DNA of 64,000 nt from Spirochaetota bacterium (GTDB lineage: Bacteria > Spirochaetota > Spirochaetia > Treponematales > UBA12059). The stretch is taken from assembly GCA_029547205.1 (NCBI GenBank), contig JAKPPT010000020.1, positions 141,014-205,013 of the forward strand, read 5' to 3'. Below, one piece after another: positions 1 to 8,689 of this stretch; within the stretch, counting starts at the first letter, position 1, and every line of letters begins with the position of its first letter. Made by a program: the position numbers and the translations under genes. The notes under the pieces are model-generated. The model made no database searches, was not told the origin of the DNA, and saw only the letters and a program-made list of their open reading frames with translations.

Positions 1-1
1 G

Positions 2-1024
2 GAGTCCCAGCTCAATTCAGAAAAACGAGCACGTGAAATACTCGTGACAACAATTCAGCGTTTAGCTACAGAAGTAACCAATGAAGTGACTATTACGAGC
101 GTTAACCTTCCAAACGATGAGATGAAAGGTCGTATCATCGGACGTGAGGGAAGAAATATTCGTACCCTGGAAACGCTCATTGGTGTTGACATTATCGTTG
201 ATGACACACCAGAAGCAGTGGTAATTTCCTCGTTCGATCCGGTGCGTAGGGAAATTGCACGCATTGTGCTTGAGCGGCTCATAATTGATGGACGAATCCA
301 TCCTGCACGAATCGAAGAAGTCGTTCAAAAGGTCAACAAAGAAATATCGCAGAAAATTTTTGAAGAAGGTGAAAAAGTTGTCTTTGATCTTGGTATTCAT
401 AATATGAATCCAGAGTTGATCAGAGCGCTCGGACGGCTGTACTTTAGAACGAGCTATGGCCAGAATGTACTCATGCATTCAAAGGAAGTTGCCGTTATCG
501 CTGGTATGCTTGCTGCTGAACTTGGCTGCAATAGAGAAATAGCTAAGCGCGGAGCATTGCTTCACGACATTGGTAAGGGTATTGAGACAGATTCTGATCA
601 AAACCATGCAGAAATTGGTATGGAAATGGCTCGAAAGCTGGGCGAAGACCCGCGAGTAGTCAATGCTATTGGATCGCATCACAACGATGTCGAGCCGATA
701 TGCCTTGAGAGTGTGCTCTGTCAGATAGCAGATGCAATTTCGGCAGCTCGCCCTGGTGCCCGGCGTGAAACATTGGATAATTATATCAAACGTCTGGAAA
801 ATCTCGAAGGAATTGCAGAAGGATTTACCGGTGTTGATAAGGCATATGCAATACAAGCGGGTAGGGAGCTCAGAATTCTTGTCAATAATGAGCAAATTTC
901 CGATGACCAGGCTAAAGAGCTTGCTCGCGATATTGCTAAGAAAATTGAATCGGATCTCAAATATCCGGGAAGAATAAAAGTTACCTTGATTCGCGAAACA
1001 CGAATTATTGAGTATGCGCGCTAG
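2..1024 (+). CDS. rny: Ribonuclease Y, 3' part (5' end outside window)
   Basis: This is an endoribonuclease that starts mRNA decay at the inner face of the membrane. The reading frame is open to the left edge, so the N-terminal membrane anchor and most of the coiled coil lie outside the window. What remains is the end of the coiled coil, a KH RNA-binding domain with the [12 protein letters not shown] core, and an HD hydrolase domain with the metal-binding pair in LLHDIGKG. The C-terminal part has the usual family length and ends in a short basic tail. A GTG at 44 lies inside the coiled coil and is not a start. A Rho-independent terminator follows, then ymdB on the same strand, a pairing common in Firmicutes and spirochaetes. 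I am confident of the family. Confidence 0.96.
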   Translation, partial: ESQLNSEKRAREILVTTIQRLATEVTNEVTITSVNLPNDEMKGRIIGREGRNIRTLETLIGVDIIVDDTPEAVVISSFDPVRREIARIVLERLIIDGRIHPARIEEVVQKVNKEISQKIFEEGEKVVFDLGIHNMNPELIRALGRLYFRTSYGQNVLMHSKEVAVIAGMLAAELGCNREIAKRGALLHDIGKGIETDSDQNHAEIGMEMARKLGEDPRVVNAIGSHHNDVEPICLESVLCQIADAISAARPGARRETLDNYIKRLENLEGIAEGFTGVDKAYAIQAGRELRILVNNEQISDDQAKELARDIAKKIESDLKYPGRIKVTLIRETRIIEYAR

Positions 1025-1110
1025 TAACACTAAAGGGCAATACGTATCGACAAATAGCGATACATATCGATGTTAATCGTTTACCGATACTGTTGCATTC
1101 CACAGAATAC

Positions 1111-1146
1111 AAAAACCGCTGTTTAAGACTGAAAACAGCGGTTTTT
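1111..1146 (+). terminator. Rho-independent terminator after rny
   Basis: A 14-bp inverted repeat (AAAAACCGCTGTTT with its complement) has a short loop and continues into a run of T. It lies between rny and ymdB, so ymdB probably has its own promoter or depends on readthrough. Confidence 0.85.
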
Positions 1147-1191
1147 ATTTTTATACTGTATCAAGTTGCGCAAGTATGATACGCTCTCCGT

Positions 1192-1989
1192 ATGGATACA
1201 GATACTGCAATTCGCATAGTCATGTTAGGTGATGTTGTAGGTCAAAAAGCATGTGATACCGTCGCAGCAGCTTTGCAGTCGATTCGTAAAAAATTTAAGG
1301 CCGATTTTATCGTTATCAATGCTGAAAATGTTGATAACGGTGGGGGACTGAGCCCTAATGATGCGCGGCTCTTATTTGAATCGGGTGCTGATTGCATAAC
1401 ATCGGGTAATCATATTTGGGATAGAAAAGATTATGAGGATCTATTCGAACTCTCTGGAGTTTTGCGGCCAATTAATTATGCAGCGGAACTACCAGGAAGC
1501 GGAGTTTTTATCTGTGAGCGAAATGATAAGATATTAGGTGTAATCAATGCACAGGGTATCCGTGATATGATACCAATTCTCAATCCATTTGATTGTGTAA
1601 AAACTGCAGCTCAACAGCTCAAAGAAAAATATGCCACGAAAAATACTGCACTCCTGGTAGATTTTCACGCTGAATCATTCGGCGAAAAAGAAGCCCTGGC
1701 TTGGTACCTTGATGGAGATATTTCAGCATTTATTGGAACTCACACGCATGTTCAGACTGCAGATGAGAAAATCTTACCAAAAGGGACTGGATATCTTGGT
1801 GATGTTGGCATGTGCGGAGTGCTTGACACGGTTATTGGGTTTAATGCTGATATATCAGTCGAGCGAGCACGGAATAATACTAATATTCCAATGACAGTAG
1901 CAGAAGGAAAGATATCACTGTGTGGGGTCTATCTGGAAATACAGGGGTTCGCCTGTAAAACAATCCAGCCTTTTGTACTGCCTGTATAA
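1192..1989 (+). CDS. ymdB: YmdB-family metallophosphoesterase (TIGR00282)
   Basis: This is a cytoplasmic di-metal phosphoesterase of the YmdB family. Characterised members hydrolyse 2',3'-cyclic nucleotides and affect biofilm and motility decisions. The 265 residues show the family metal ligands in order: GDVVG near residue 13, NAENVDNGGG near 45, SGNHIWD near 69, the DFHAES stretch near 160 and GTHTHVQTAD near 180. Length is typical. The ATG at 1192 has no clear Shine-Dalgarno sequence, but it places the first beta strand (IRIVMLGD) correctly. It sits downstream of rny, a frequent neighbour, which supports a role linked to RNA turnover. It is convergent with rpmE. Confidence 0.93.
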   Translation: MDTDTAIRIVMLGDVVGQKACDTVAAALQSIRKKFKADFIVINAENVDNGGGLSPNDARLLFESGADCITSGNHIWDRKDYEDLFELSGVLRPINYAAELPGSGVFICERNDKILGVINAQGIRDMIPILNPFDCVKTAAQQLKEKYATKNTALLVDFHAESFGEKEALAWYLDGDISAFIGTHTHVQTADEKILPKGTGYLGDVGMCGVLDTVIGFNADISVERARNNTNIPMTVAEGKISLCGVYLEIQGFACKTIQPFVLPV

Positions 1990-2008
1990 GATTGCCTGCT
2001 ATAAATAA

Positions 2009-2036
2009 AAAAGACTACCTCGTGCGGTAGTCTTTT
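2009..2036. terminator. Bidirectional terminator between ymdB and rpmE
   Basis: A perfect 11-bp stem (AAAAGACTACC with its complement) has a six-base loop. A-rich and T-rich flanks on either side let it serve both convergent genes. Confidence 0.85.
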
Positions 2037-2062
2037 CCGTATCAAGAACAAGAAAATAGGTC

Positions 2063-2266
2063 TTATTCCTTGATATTAAAGCGTTTGCGGAAGCGATCGA
2101 TACGACCTGCAGTATCAACAAGTTTCTGTTTACCGGTAAAGAAAGGATGGCAGGCAGAACAGATTTCAACAGTGATATTTTTTGCAGTCGACCGGGTTTC
2201 GATAACATTTCCGCAGGCACAGGTAATAGTTGTAAGCTCGTACTTGGGATGTATGCCTTCTTTCAT
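2063..2266 (-). CDS. rpmE: 50S ribosomal protein L31, zinc-binding form
   Basis: This is a ribosomal large-subunit protein of 67 residues, standard for type A L31. Four cysteines at about residues 16, 18, 36 and 39 (CACG and CSAC) form the zinc site of the C+ form. The start has a strong AAAGGAG ribosome binding site. It lies 20 nt after rho on the same strand, so the two are probably co-transcribed. The rho-rpmE pairing is common in bacteria. Confidence 0.97.
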   Translation of the reverse strand: MKEGIHPKYELTTITCACGNVIETRSTAKNITVEICSACHPFFTGKQKLVDTAGRIDRFRKRFNIKE

Positions 2267-2286
2267 GCTGGTCTCCTTTGCTCGTA

Positions 2287-3963
2287 TTATTCATTGCCAA
2301 AACCGCCAAGTGGCGTGTTCATTGACTTAAGGAATGCCTCATTATTCTTTGTTTTCATCATCTTGTCAATAAGTAGCTCCATTATTTCTATATCATCCAT
2401 TGGGGCGATGACTTTTCGGAGCACCCAGATTTTCTGGAGTTCCTCCTCGGTTAAGAGTAATTCTTCTTTTCGGGTGCCAGACTTTTTAATATTAATTGCA
2501 GGGAAGAGCCGCCTATCGGCAAGCCTTCTGTCAAGGTTGATTTCCATATTGCCGGTACCCTTGAACTCCTCGAAAATGACTTCATCCATGCGTGATCCGG
2601 TATCAATGAGCGCTGTGGCAATAATCGTGAGTGATCCGCCATGTTCAATGTTGCGGGCAGCACCAAAGAACCGTTTCGGTTTATGGAGAGCGTTTGAATC
2701 GACACCACCCGAAAGAATCTTGCCAGATGTAGGCACTGTCTGATTGTATGCGCGGGCAAGTCGGGTAATAGAATCCAGTAATATAACGACATGTCTTCCA
2801 TGTTCGACGAGTCGCTTTGCCTTTTCAAGTACCATTTCTGCTACCTGCACATGCCGCGTTGCCTGTTCATCGAAGGTTGATGAAATCACTTCGGCCTTAA
2901 CAGTGCGTTCCATATCGGTAACTTCCTCTGGACGCTCATCAATCAGGAGAACTATGAGGTATGCTTCTGGATGATTGCGTGTTATTGCATTAGCAATCTT
3001 TTGCAGCAGGATGGTTTTACCAGTTTTAGGCGGTGACACAATCAATGCACGCTGACCCTTTCCAATAGGACAGAACAGGTTAATGATACGTGTCGATGTT
3101 TCCTCGGTTACTGTTTCCAGGTTATACCGCTCATTGGGATAGAGTGGCGTCAGGTTTTCAAAGGGAATTCGATTTTGTGCAACACTGGGGTCATCAAAAT
3201 TGACCTGTTCCACACGGAGCATTGCAAAAAAACGTTCGCCCTCTTTAGGGCTGCGAATCTGACCGTAGACTGTATCGCCTGTTTTTAAATTAAAAAGCCT
3301 GATCTGGCTGGGGCTAATATAAATATCATCAGAGCCGGGGAGATAACTATTTTGCGGTGAACGAAGAAATCCATACCCATCGGGTAATATTTCCAGCGAT
3401 CCATATGCATAAATAATACCACCCTGCTCGGTATGCATTTTGAGTATCTGAAAAATAAGCTCCTGCTTTTTTAAGGTAATAGTATCTTCGTGAGAAATAT
3501 TTAATTTTAAGGCAAGCTCACGCAATTCGATAAATGCCATGCTGGTAAGGTCATTGATAGAAAGTTTAGGTCTCGTCTCTTCATTGCGTGAATTATTGTC
3601 AGTGCTCTTAGTATGACTTGACTTTTGTGTTTTTGGTTGTATTGGAGAAAGAGGAAAATCTGCAAGAGGATCAACTGAAAGCGGGACTCCTGTAGCTGTA
3701 AAAACTTCATCCTTATCTGAGGGAATGGGAGGAATTTCGGTTGTAGCTAGAATATCCAGTACCGGTTTTTCGCCGGAAACTTCTTCTTTTGATTTTCCTG
3801 ATTTTCCTCCGTTAACACGGACAATACGCTTTTTTGCAGTTTTCTTACTTTGTACAATTTCTGCAGATTCTGATTGTTCAATACTGTTGGAATCTTCAGA
3901 TTGACGGTTATCATGTGCAAATAACTCGTCGCTGGGGGAATGCAATTCCTCATCTTGTTCCAT
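2287..3963 (-). CDS. rho: Transcription termination factor Rho with long N-terminal extension
   Basis: Rho is a hexameric RNA-dependent ATPase that terminates transcription. The first 130 or so of 558 residues are low-complexity, rich in Ser, Glu, Lys and Pro, and not part of the core. A Rho_N helical domain follows (about 135-180), then a cold-shock-type RNA-binding domain (about 185-255), then a RecA-type ATPase. The ATPase has the Walker A SPPKTGKT near residue 313, LLIDERPEE near 340 and the Q/R loops further on. E. coli Rho has 419 residues, so the extension is real and resembles N-terminal insertions in other phyla. GGAG lies about 8 nt before the ATG. A TTGACA-17-TATCGT promoter lies at 4107-4135. 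Confidence 0.97.
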   Translation of the reverse strand: MEQDEELHSPSDELFAHDNRQSEDSNSIEQSESAEIVQSKKTAKKRIVRVNGGKSGKSKEEVSGEKPVLDILATTEIPPIPSDKDEVFTATGVPLSVDPLADFPLSPIQPKTQKSSHTKSTDNNSRNEETRPKLSINDLTSMAFIELRELALKLNISHEDTITLKKQELIFQILKMHTEQGGIIYAYGSLEILPDGYGFLRSPQNSYLPGSDDIYISPSQIRLFNLKTGDTVYGQIRSPKEGERFFAMLRVEQVNFDDPSVAQNRIPFENLTPLYPNERYNLETVTEETSTRIINLFCPIGKGQRALIVSPPKTGKTILLQKIANAITRNHPEAYLIVLLIDERPEEVTDMERTVKAEVISSTFDEQATRHVQVAEMVLEKAKRLVEHGRHVVILLDSITRLARAYNQTVPTSGKILSGGVDSNALHKPKRFFGAARNIEHGGSLTIIATALIDTGSRMDEVIFEEFKGTGNMEINLDRRLADRRLFPAINIKKSGTRKEELLLTEEELQKIWVLRKVIAPMDDIEIMELLIDKMMKTKNNEAFLKSMNTPLGGFGNE

Positions 3964-4106
3964 TCTTTTTTCTCCATGGGTAAATTGAGCTTGTTTGTAA
4001 ATCGTAATATATAAACCTGTTCAAGTAGGTCTGCCTGATTATTGTTTTATATGTGATCGTTTGGAATTGAATGCATCTCGACTGGATTGATGTTCAATCT
4101 TACAAT

Positions 4107-4135
4107 ACGATACTCCTATAATAAAAAACTGTCAA
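4107..4135 (-). promoter_or_regulatory. Sigma-70 promoter for rho-rpmE
   Basis: On the minus strand there is a perfect TTGACA -35 box, 17 bp, then TATCGT as -10. It lies about 140 nt ahead of the rho start, leaving a long leader that could hold Rho autoregulatory sites. No terminator hairpin is obvious in the leader. Confidence 0.6.
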
Positions 4136-4144
4136 GTATAGATT

Positions 4145-4651
4145 TTATTCATCACTGATGATTATCAATAGTGCCTGTAATAGTTCCAGTGCTGATTGTT
4201 TTTGTATTGCAAGACGCGAACCTGTAAACTGGCACTTCCAGGTTTTTTTTCTGGGAATTCCTTGTGTAAGTATGTGATGCTGCACATACAGTGAAAACCA
4301 CACTGTACCAACCGGTTTTGCGCTTGATCCTCCTTCGGGACCAGCTATGCCTGTAACTGCAAAAGCAATATCGGCATTGAATTTTTCTGCAGCACCAAGA
4401 GCCATTGCTTCAGCACAGTGCTCTGAAACTGCACCATAATGTTCAAGAATAGTTTCTGGAACACCTAAAAGGGCTATTTTTGCAGCATTAGCGTAACTGA
4501 CAATACTGCCCTTAAAAACTTGTGAACAACCAGGTATTTTTGTAAGTATTGAAGAAACCAATCCACCGGTACATGATTCTGCGCCACAGAGCGTAATTTT
4601 TTTTTGAATGCAACGTGTTATAATTTTTTTTGCAAGAAGAGTTCCCGTCAC
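4145..4651 (-). CDS. pncC: Nicotinamide-nucleotide amidase (CinA C-terminal domain only)
   Basis: This enzyme deamidates nicotinamide mononucleotide to nicotinate mononucleotide for NAD recycling. The 168 residues match the stand-alone CinA C-terminal domain. AESCTGG near residues 24-30 carries the catalytic serine, and VTGIAGPEGG near 120 is the second signature. The N-terminal MoCF-like half of full CinA is absent. The GTG start lies 11 nt after the bactofilin stop, with no strong ribosome binding site, so translational coupling is likely. I am confident of the domain; the in vivo substrate is taken from the family. Confidence 0.9.
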   Translation of the reverse strand: MTGTLLAKKIITRCIQKKITLCGAESCTGGLVSSILTKIPGCSQVFKGSIVSYANAAKIALLGVPETILEHYGAVSEHCAEAMALGAAEKFNADIAFAVTGIAGPEGGSSAKPVGTVWFSLYVQHHILTQGIPRKKTWKCQFTGSRLAIQKQSALELLQALLIIISDE

Positions 4652-4662
4652 AGTGTGCTTTA

Positions 4663-5061
4663 TCAGGTAACAATGCCAGAATAATTGGCAAACGGGTCAA
4701 ATGAATCGGCATCAGAAATCATCTCACAGTGTCCCTGAAACACAACATTATCAGAGATACGTAATCGGGTAGCTTTAATGTTTCCGTATACTTTGGCATT
4801 TTCATGGAGTTCAACTCGATCGAGGGCTTCAAGATTGCCATGTATAACACCTGCTACAATTATATTGACAGCGGTAATTTTATTTGCAGTTACCTGTGCT
4901 TCTGTATCAATATAGAGACTGCCGCGAGATTGAATATCGCCTTCAAAAATACCGCGAATCATAAGGTCAGAGTCGAATTTTAACGTACCTTTGAGGTGAG
5001 TTTCAGGACCGAGCACAGTATTGATATGAACTTTGCTTCTCGTTACAAGATTTTTTGCCAT
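4663..5061 (-). CDS. Bactofilin (DUF583) cytoskeletal protein
   Basis: Bactofilins form nucleotide-independent filaments that position cell-wall or motility machinery. The 132 residues have the short disordered N-terminus, a central right-handed beta-helix made of repeating strands (GTLKFDSDLMIRGIFEGDI, then LYIDTEAQVTANKI and onward), and a short tail. Length is normal. GAGGA precedes the ATG. It leads a two-gene unit with pncC. A possible promoter (TTGACT, 17 bp, GATGAT) lies just upstream on the minus strand. Confidence 0.88.
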   Translation of the reverse strand: MAKNLVTRSKVHINTVLGPETHLKGTLKFDSDLMIRGIFEGDIQSRGSLYIDTEAQVTANKITAVNIIVAGVIHGNLEALDRVELHENAKVYGNIKATRLRISDNVVFQGHCEMISDADSFDPFANYSGIVT

Positions 5062-5155
5062 TTTAGTCCTCGTTGTCTACTTGGTTGCAAACGTAATGTC
5101 AGCAGTATTGAGCATTGCTATCATCAAAAATTTTAAAAATTTAGTCAAGACAGGA

Positions 5156-5377
5156 TTATTTGTGTGTCATGACAAAAACACCATCCCACTCTTCGTCTGG
5201 AGGGTTTTCAATATAATGTTGACAACGTTCCAGATACACTTTTGATGGACCATCAGCAGGGTCAATTGCCAGTGCCTCGGCAAAATATTGTTTAGCTTTT
5301 TCAAACTCCATAAGCTTATAAAAACGTCGGCCTTCCGCAAATAACGCAAGCACCTTCTTTTTTTCTTCGGTTATCAT
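5156..5377 (-). CDS. Small TPR protein resembling the C-terminal tail of spirochaete adenylate cyclases
   Basis: A 73-residue protein holds one TPR-like helical pair (about residues 10-45: FAEGRRFYKLMEFEKAKQYF and on, then IDPADGPSKVYLERC). It ends in NPPDEEWDGVFVMTHK. From memory, the pattern GPSK-x-x-LERC then PP-x-x-x-WDGV-x-x-M is what ends many spirochaete class III adenylate cyclases, where it follows the catalytic domain. Here there is no cyclase domain attached. It has its own GGAGG ribosome binding site and a possible promoter (TTGTCA-17-CATACT at about 5444-5467, minus strand), so it looks like a real small gene. Function is unknown; it could act as a free regulatory or docking module. 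Confidence 0.8.
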   Translation of the reverse strand: MITEEKKKVLALFAEGRRFYKLMEFEKAKQYFAEALAIDPADGPSKVYLERCQHYIENPPDEEWDGVFVMTHK

Positions 5378-5506
5378 ATAAACCTCCGCTGATAATAGCG
5401 AGCATTATGCACCACAGTGTGCTGACTATTACTATAGTAAGTATGCTATATAAAAAATGGTTTGACAATATTATTGTACGCGCTAATTATCAATTAATTT
5501 TGTAAA

Positions 5507-5556
5507 TGCTCGAAAGTGAGCACTGTGCTCGAATTCGGGCATTTGCGATGCTCGAA
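5507..5556 (+). repeat. Three direct TGCTCGAA repeats upstream of the sulfur operon
   Basis: The octamer TGCTCGAA occurs at 5507, 5526 and 5549. The last two are extended by matching flanks. They lie 120-170 bp ahead of the sigma-54 promoter, the normal distance for activator (enhancer-binding protein) sites. Activator binding is inferred. Confidence 0.55.
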
Positions 5557-5675
5557 TTTACTATTACTCAAGCATTCTACTGGCAATACCATGATGTATC
5601 ATAAATTATCGATAATTATTTCTTTATTTGTTAACAAATTAAATAATAGTAATAACCGTGATTGAATTTAAATAT

Positions 5676-5692
5676 TTGGCATGATCTTTGCA
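5676..5692 (+). promoter_or_regulatory. Sigma-54 (-24/-12) promoter of the tusA operon
   Basis: The 17 bases from 5676 read TTGGCATGATCTTTGCA. This fits the RpoN consensus (YTGGCAYG-R-NNN-TTGCW) at every conserved position, with GG and GC 12 bp apart. Predicted transcription start is near 5703, about 100 nt before tusA. Confidence 0.8.
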
Positions 5693-5708
5693 TTGTATTG
5701 TTTTTGGT

Positions 5709-5760
5709 TTGCATAAAATGCCCTAAAAGACAGTCTGTCTCAAAGGGCAAGCTTTTGCAA
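5709..5760 (+). promoter_or_regulatory. Imperfect leader hairpin before tusA
   Basis: TGCCCT (5719-5724) pairs with AGGGCA (5744-5749) around an inner AGACAG/CTGTCT palindrome, and the outer TTGCA flanks also pair partly. It lies in the predicted mRNA leader just after the sigma-54 start. There is no T-run, so it is not a terminator; a stability or regulatory role is possible. Confidence 0.4.
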
Positions 5761-5804
5761 TGTGTAGCAGAAGCTAATCTACTTACTAGGTAAGGAGTCT
5801 AATT

Positions 5805-6032
5805 ATGGCAGAGAAAACTCTGGATTGTCTTGGCGAGGCGTGTCCCGTACCTCTCGTTAAAACACAGAAGGCAATGGAAAGCATGGCGGTAGGCGATGTG
5901 CTTATTGTTAATATCGATCATAGCTGTGCTATGAAGAATATACCAGACTGGGCACGTTCAGTCGGCCATGTAGTGGAAATAGAAGAAGTTGCAGAAGGCG
6001 AGTGGAACATTATCATTCAGAAAATGAAATAG
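5805..6032 (+). CDS. tusA: TusA-family sulfur carrier protein
   Basis: TusA proteins carry persulfide sulfur on a single cysteine. The 75 residues show the defining CPVP motif with the reactive Cys at residue 13, after the LDCLGEACP stretch, in the usual beta-alpha-beta fold order. AAGGAG precedes the ATG at a good distance. It opens a four-gene unit: 12 nt to the first permease half, then 9 nt, then 5 nt to the flavoprotein. TusA beside YeeE/YedE permeases is a known arrangement for uptake of thiosulfate-like sulfur, where TusA accepts or moves sulfur inside the cell. A selenium role (YedE/YedF type) cannot be excluded. Confidence 0.92.
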   Translation: MAEKTLDCLGEACPVPLVKTQKAMESMAVGDVLIVNIDHSCAMKNIPDWARSVGHVVEIEEVAEGEWNIIIQKMK

Positions 6033-6044
6033 GAAGGAGCTCTT

Positions 6045-6572
6045 ATGTCAGAGAAAAAGAAATATCAGTTTCATGAACTCTATTTGAAAAAAGAGTGGAG
6101 TTACCAGACTGGTGCAGTATTGCTTGCATTGTTCTCACTAGCACTTGTAATAGTCACTGGAAAATCATGGGGTGTTACCGGGCCTCTTGGTATGTGGGGC
6201 GGTTGGATACTTTCAAAACTTGGCATTGCTGTCGACACATGGGCTGGGTTTAAGGCAACACCAGTTGCAAGCTATGATATTTGGAAGGATCTTCCCGCTT
6301 TAACTAATATAGGTATTGTTGTCGGTGCATTACTAGCTGTGTTATTGGCAGCTCAATTTAAAATTAAAAAGCTCAAAAGCATTAAGAATCTTTGGGCTGC
6401 AATTCTTGGCGGTTTGCTTATGGGAATTGGTGCACGAATTTCTCTTGGCTGTAATATAGGGGCATTTTTTACTGCATTGCCAGCATTCTCATTGCATGGC
6501 TGGATTTTCTGGATATCAATTTTTTCTGGTGCTGCAGTAGGCAGTAAACTGCTTGTCAAGTATTTTATGTAG
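6045..6572 (+). CDS. YeeE/YedE (TsuA-like) transporter, first half-size subunit
   Basis: A 175-residue membrane protein has about five hydrophobic segments and a charged N-terminus of 20 residues (EKKKYQFHELYLKKEWSY). The conserved ARISLGCNIGAFFTALP near residues 130-146 is the cysteine-containing GCNIG signature of YeeE/YedE pores. Full-length members have twice this length and two such cysteine motifs; here the second half is the next gene. GGAAGGAG precedes the ATG. Likely cargo is thiosulfate or another sulfur anion, based on TsuA. Confidence 0.87.
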   Translation: MSEKKKYQFHELYLKKEWSYQTGAVLLALFSLALVIVTGKSWGVTGPLGMWGGWILSKLGIAVDTWAGFKATPVASYDIWKDLPALTNIGIVVGALLAVLLAAQFKIKKLKSIKNLWAAILGGLLMGIGARISLGCNIGAFFTALPAFSLHGWIFWISIFSGAAVGSKLLVKYFM

Positions 6573-6581
6573 GAGAAACAT

Positions 6582-7313
6582 ATGAGTGATACGACTATTA
6601 CAATTAAACGTTCTACCCCTAAAGAAACACCTGAACAGCGCGCTCGAAAACGACTTATTCAATTTATTGCTTCTGGTGTTGTTCTTGTTTTATACATTCT
6701 TCTTGCTGCATTTGTCCAAACTAAAAACCCTCAGGGCGCTTTTATACTGCTTATTGGATTAGGGTTTGGTTATATTCTTCAGCGTTCACGATTCTGTTTT
6801 ACAGCATCAATGCGAGATCCAGTGCTTACTGGTTCAACATCGCTAACAAAAGCTGTAATCATTGCACTTGCGATCTCTTCTGTTGGATATATGGCATTGC
6901 AAATGAAAGCAACAGGATTAAGCTTAGAAAAACTTGGAACTGATGCACTCAAAAGTGTTACACAACTTCCCGGTCATGTTCGCGATGCTGGTGTCCATAC
7001 GGTACTGGGTGGATTTTTATTTGGTATTGGTGCGGTAATTGCTGGTGGTTGTGCTTCTGGTACTTTTATGCGCATGGGAGAAGGTTTTGTTCAGCAGTGG
7101 ATAGTATTTATTTTCTTTATTATCGGTTCCGTTATCGGAATGGCTGTTCTTCCAGCTATTAAATCAGTTCCTTTCCTCTATCAGGCAACTCCTGTTTATC
7201 TTCCAAAATTACTTGGAGGCTGGATACCAGCAATAATATTCCAATTTGGAATGCTATTTATTCTTTATATTATTGCTGACATTTATGGTAAGAAAAAATC
7301 TGGAGAACTGTAA
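6582..7313 (+). CDS. YeeE/YedE (TsuA-like) transporter, second half-size subunit
   Basis: This 243-residue membrane protein has a 25-residue basic cytoplasmic N-terminus and about six hydrophobic segments. LQRSRFCFTASMRDPVL (about 65-82) and IAGGCASGTFMRMGEG (about 150-166) are the family signatures, each with a conserved cysteine that in TsuA helps pass the sulfur anion through the pore. It begins 9 nt after the first half, so the two very probably form one heteromeric channel. GGAG lies 6-10 nt before the ATG. Confidence 0.88.
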   Translation: MSDTTITIKRSTPKETPEQRARKRLIQFIASGVVLVLYILLAAFVQTKNPQGAFILLIGLGFGYILQRSRFCFTASMRDPVLTGSTSLTKAVIIALAISSVGYMALQMKATGLSLEKLGTDALKSVTQLPGHVRDAGVHTVLGGFLFGIGAVIAGGCASGTFMRMGEGFVQQWIVFIFFIIGSVIGMAVLPAIKSVPFLYQATPVYLPKLLGGWIPAIIFQFGMLFILYIIADIYGKKKSGEL

Positions 7314-7318
7314 TAGTT

Positions 7319-8554
7319 ATGGAAAAGAAAATTGAGCACTATGATGTAGTTGTCATTGGTGGCGGTCCGGGTGGTATGACCGCTGCTCTATATGCAGGAC
7401 GAGCTCGGTTGAAAACGCTATTGATAGAAAAATCGCTCATTGGTGGCATGGCAACATACACAAGTGAGATAGAAAACTATCCGGGTTTCCCAGAGCCAAT
7501 AGATGGCATTGAACTCATGAAACTTTTTGACAAACAGTTCCGTCGTTTTGGTGTTGATGGTAAACTCACGGACGTCCAATCAGTTTCAGTTGAATGCAAT
7601 ACAAAAATTGTTTCAACATTCAGAACCGATTACCATGCAAAAGCTGTTATCATAGCAACAGGAAACAAACCGCGTCTTACTGGCGCAAAAAATGAGGAAC
7701 GATTTCTTAATGACAAAGGAATATCATTTTGTGCTACCTGTGATGCTGCTCGAAATACTGGAAAACGCATAATGGTTATTGGTTCAGGAGACACGGCAAT
7801 TGAAGAAGGAATGTTCCTAACAAAATTTGCGCGAGAAGTGCTCGTCTCTGTAATTCACAACGAAGGTATTATGGATGCTAATAAAGTAGCCCAGGAAAAA
7901 GCTCTTGCTAATCCTAAAATGAAGTTCATCTGGAATACCGTAGTTGAATCATTTGAAGGCGACGACATGCTCAAGCAGGTAGTGCTAAAGAACATTAAAA
8001 CAGGTGAACTCATGCCCTATGATGTTGATACCTGTTTCCTTTTTATCGGGTATGTTCCTAACACTAAAATCTTTGAGGGTCTTGTTGAAATGACAAACCG
8101 CGGGTATATAAAAACCAATGAGAATATGGAAACATCACGAGAGGGTTTTTATGCGGTTGGAGATTGTAGAGATAAGACACTCAGGCAGGTAGCTACTGCA
8201 GTAGGTGATGGCGCTATAGCTGGTTTTATGGTGGAAAAATATGTAGAAGAACTTGAGTACCTTCAAAAAGAAATTTTTGAGGCAAACGGTCTTATCATGG
8301 CGTTTATATACAATGCTGTGGAAGCTGTTGACAGAGAATATCTTGCTCGGATCGAGCAAATACAAAAATTATATTCTGAAAAAGTACAGCTGCGCCGCAT
8401 TGATATTTATAAATCTGACCGCATAGCCTGTAAACTTTCATATACAAAAACACCATCACTTATTTTTATGAAAAATGGGAACATTCTTGAAAATATAACC
8501 GATTTATCTAATCTTGATGCAAAAGTTGCTGAAGCGGTTAAACAATACAGCTAA
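7319..8554 (+). CDS. Thioredoxin-reductase-like flavoprotein with C-terminal thioredoxin-fold extension
   Basis: A 411-residue FAD/NAD(P)H disulfide oxidoreductase. The FAD GGGPGG motif is near residue 14, the redox pair CATC near 141-144, the nucleotide-binding GSGDTA near 155 and the second FAD motif AVGDCRD near 280. Ordinary TrxB is about 310-320 residues. The extra 90 or so residues (about 320-411) read like a thioredoxin fold (LIMAFIYN, then TKTPSLIFMKNG with the cis-proline), but the usual CxxC after the first strand is missing. Being last in the tusA-permease operon, it probably reduces imported sulfur species or recycles a persulfide partner. Substrate is inferred. Confidence 0.88.
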   Translation: MEKKIEHYDVVVIGGGPGGMTAALYAGRARLKTLLIEKSLIGGMATYTSEIENYPGFPEPIDGIELMKLFDKQFRRFGVDGKLTDVQSVSVECNTKIVSTFRTDYHAKAVIIATGNKPRLTGAKNEERFLNDKGISFCATCDAARNTGKRIMVIGSGDTAIEEGMFLTKFAREVLVSVIHNEGIMDANKVAQEKALANPKMKFIWNTVVESFEGDDMLKQVVLKNIKTGELMPYDVDTCFLFIGYVPNTKIFEGLVEMTNRGYIKTNENMETSREGFYAVGDCRDKTLRQVATAVGDGAIAGFMVEKYVEELEYLQKEIFEANGLIMAFIYNAVEAVDREYLARIEQIQKLYSEKVQLRRIDIYKSDRIACKLSYTKTPSLIFMKNGNILENITDLSNLDAKVAEAVKQYS

Positions 8555-8569
8555 TAGAAGTAAAACCGT

Positions 8570-8600
8570 AAAAGGACTGCCACAATGTGGTAGTCCTTTT
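8570..8600 (+). terminator. Rho-independent terminator of the sulfur operon
   Basis: AAAAGGACTGCCAC pairs with the matching right arm ending in TCCTTTT, one mismatch in the stem. It lies just after the flavoprotein stop and may also serve the convergent kinase gene. Confidence 0.8.
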
Positions 8601-8689
8601 AGCTGGTGCGCCTAGCATGGCACAGCACAGGCAAAAAGGCGGTGTGAGTGATCGGCGGTTGCAAGCTCGCTTGCAGCTCGATAGCATAG

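Noticed and set aside
44..1024. RNase Y starting at GTG 44
   Set aside because: The frame is open to the window edge and the upstream codons continue the coiled coil, so the gene is simply cut by the window.
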